DNA from: an uncultured Bacteroidota bacterium
Lineage (GTDB): Bacteria; Bacteroidota; Bacteroidia; Bacteroidales; P3
DNA length: 64,000 nucleotides
Reading direction: 5' to 3'
Assembly (NCBI GenBank): GCA_902774845.1
Contig: CACYJU010000003.1
Location: 124,001 to 188,000, forward strand
Numbering within the stretch: the first letter of the stretch is position 1; every line of letters begins with the position of its first letter. Of this stretch, positions 62,773-64,000 are shown in pieces. The notes under the pieces are model-generated. The model was not told the DNA's origin and ran no database searches. It was given only the letters and a program-made list of their open reading frames with translations. A program made the position numbers and the translations under genes.

Positions 62773-62820
62773 TGATTGCTTGAATGTGTGAATGCGTTAG
62801 TGCCTAAATGGTTGATTAAA
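62773..62820. repeat. decaying octamer array (TGATTGCT family)
   Basis: Six units in register: TGATTGCT, TGAATGTG, TGAATGCG, TTAGTGCC, TAAATGGT and TGATTAAA. The later units have drifted. It lies between the lipoprotein gene and the metallo-beta-lactamase gene. Confidence 0.65.
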
Positions 62821-62849
62821 AAATAGAAAACTCAAAAAAAATATAACAG

Positions 62850-64000
62850 ATGAAATTACAATTCATGGGAGCTGCCAAGGAGGTTACGGGCAGCAAACAC
62901 CTGATAACAACAAAGAAGGGGCTGAAGATACTGCTCGACTGCGGCATGTATCAAGGCAAGGGACTTGAGACCGACGCCATGAACCGCGACCTGGGATTCA
63001 ACCCGTCGGAGATAGACTACCTGATACTCTCGCACGCACATATCGACCACTCCGGCCTGATACCATATATCCACAAGCTGGGATTCAACGGCACGGTGTT
63101 GTGCACGCCAGCCACAAGAGACTTGTGTGCCATAATGCTTGCCGACGCCGGCAGAATACAGGAGTCGGATACCCACACCTTCAACAAGAAACGCAAGGCA
63201 CAAGGCCTGGAGCCGGTGGAACCGATATACACCGAAGAGGATGCGCAGGCGTGCATGCAATGTTTCATAAGCGTGCCGTACCACAAGAAGTTCAATATCG
63301 AAGGTGAGGTAACGGTGGAGTTCTTCGATGCCGGCCATATACTCGGCTCGGCCTGCGTGTATCTCGAAGTGAAAGAGGGACGCCGTGTGATAAAGCTCGG
63401 ATTCACAGGAGACATTGGACGCTATGACAAGAAGATACTGAAAGACCCCGAACCGTTTCCGCAGGTGGACTATCTGATAATGGAGTCGACATACGGAGAC
63501 CGACTGCACACCACCCTCGACACCGCCGAGCAAGAGCTCCTGATGGCGGTGCTGGACACCTGTACGAAGAAGAAAGGCAAACTCATCATACCGTCGTTCG
63601 CCATAGGACGTGCCCAGGAGATAATCTACGCCCTGGACAGGCTGGTACACCAGAAGCTGCTGCCCGATATCGATGTGTTTGTGGACAGTCCGTTGAGCGT
63701 GTCGGCGACGAACATCATGAGGCTGCATGAAGAGTGCTTCAACGACGACATAAAAGAGTTCATGGAGAAAGACAAGGACCCATTCGGATTCGACAGACTG
63801 CAGTACATACAGAGTGTGGAGGCCTCGAAGGCGCTGAACGTAAGGAACAAGACCTGCATCATCATCTCGGCCTCGGGCATGATGGAAGCCGGACGTGTGA
63901 AGCACCATATAGCCAACAATATCGAGAATCCAAAAACGACGATACTGTGTGTAGGCTACTGTGAGCCGACCACCCTGGGAGCGAAGATCATGAGAGGCGA
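62850..64000 (+). CDS. beta-CASP metallo-beta-lactamase-fold RNase (partial)
   Basis: The gene is cut by the window end; about 383 residues are seen. It starts MKLQFMGAAKEVTGSKHL. It has the metal motif LILSHAHIDHSGLIPY, then FFDAGHILGSACV, TGDIGRYD and the beta-CASP-type LIMESTYGDR and IPSFAIGRAQEIIYAL, ending in IISASGMMEAGR. This matches the RNA-specificity MBL family (archaeal CPSF-like/YSH1-like RNases). It probably cleaves RNA. No partner is visible before the edge. Confidence 0.88.
   Translation, partial: MKLQFMGAAKEVTGSKHLITTKKGLKILLDCGMYQGKGLETDAMNRDLGFNPSEIDYLILSHAHIDHSGLIPYIHKLGFNGTVLCTPATRDLCAIMLADAGRIQESDTHTFNKKRKAQGLEPVEPIYTEEDAQACMQCFISVPYHKKFNIEGEVTVEFFDAGHILGSACVYLEVKEGRRVIKLGFTGDIGRYDKKILKDPEPFPQVDYLIMESTYGDRLHTTLDTAEQELLMAVLDTCTKKKGKLIIPSFAIGRAQEIIYALDRLVHQKLLPDIDVFVDSPLSVSATNIMRLHEECFNDDIKEFMEKDKDPFGFDRLQYIQSVEASKALNVRNKTCIIISASGMMEAGRVKHHIANNIENPKTTILCVGYCEPTTLGAKIMRG

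Overview
The window looks like chromosome from an uncultured, probably host-associated member of the Bacteroidales. The evidence is Bacteroidetes-type promoters (TTG, 18-20 bp, then TAnnTTTG), three secreted proteins with type IX secretion (T9SS) C-terminal sorting domains, a MoxR/DUF58/BatA-E aerotolerance operon, DUF4295 beside rpmG, a glycine-lipid acyltransferase pair, PCMD and DUF6266 proteins, and few Shine-Dalgarno sites. I see no tRNA, rRNA, CRISPR array, transposase, integrase or phage gene. The window opens in noncoding DNA and ends inside a gene.

Layout. 0-8 kb: a secreted protein with a duplicated ~260-residue domain, an SGNH-like T9SS cargo protein and a TamB-like translocation protein whose frame has no ATG at its natural start. 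8-11.5 kb: a tight plus-strand run (LytTR regulator, phosphodiester glycosidase-like lipoprotein, PhoH, IspE). 11.5-24.5 kb: patatin/outer-membrane phospholipase, a large adhesin-like T9SS protein, M20 amidohydrolase, DUF456 protein, IleRS, DUF4295, L33 and Hsp20. 24.7-29 kb: GlsA/GlsB-like acyltransferases, EngB and DacB, convergent with pfkA-purH-mreB (29-32.8 kb). 32.8-34.1 kb: a 1.36-kb gene-free stretch holding two diverged copies of a structured repeat element. 34.1-37 kb: a lipoprotein of the same family as the first gene, and a caspase-like protein lacking its catalytic cysteine. 37-46 kb: RseC and the Bat operon, with BatD and BatE fused. 46-51.7 kb: a large T9SS protein, TyrRS and a YpfJ-type metalloprotease. 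51.7-58.2 kb: a minus-strand reductase cluster (old-yellow-enzyme oxidoreductase, two SDRs, steroid 5-alpha-reductase-like membrane protein, PCMD protein) next to an MFS transporter. 58.6-64 kb: DUF6266, RuvC, an NSS transporter, a transglutaminase-like lipoprotein and a beta-CASP metallo-beta-lactamase cut by the window end.

The points most worth following are the paired 263/265-bp elements at 33039-33876, the steroid or bile-acid-like reductase operon at 52.7-56.5 kb, and families of short tandem repeats with 7-, 8-, 9- and 10-bp periods. Those repeats sit between genes, supply stop or start codons to several of them, and in one case have entered the ileS reading frame.
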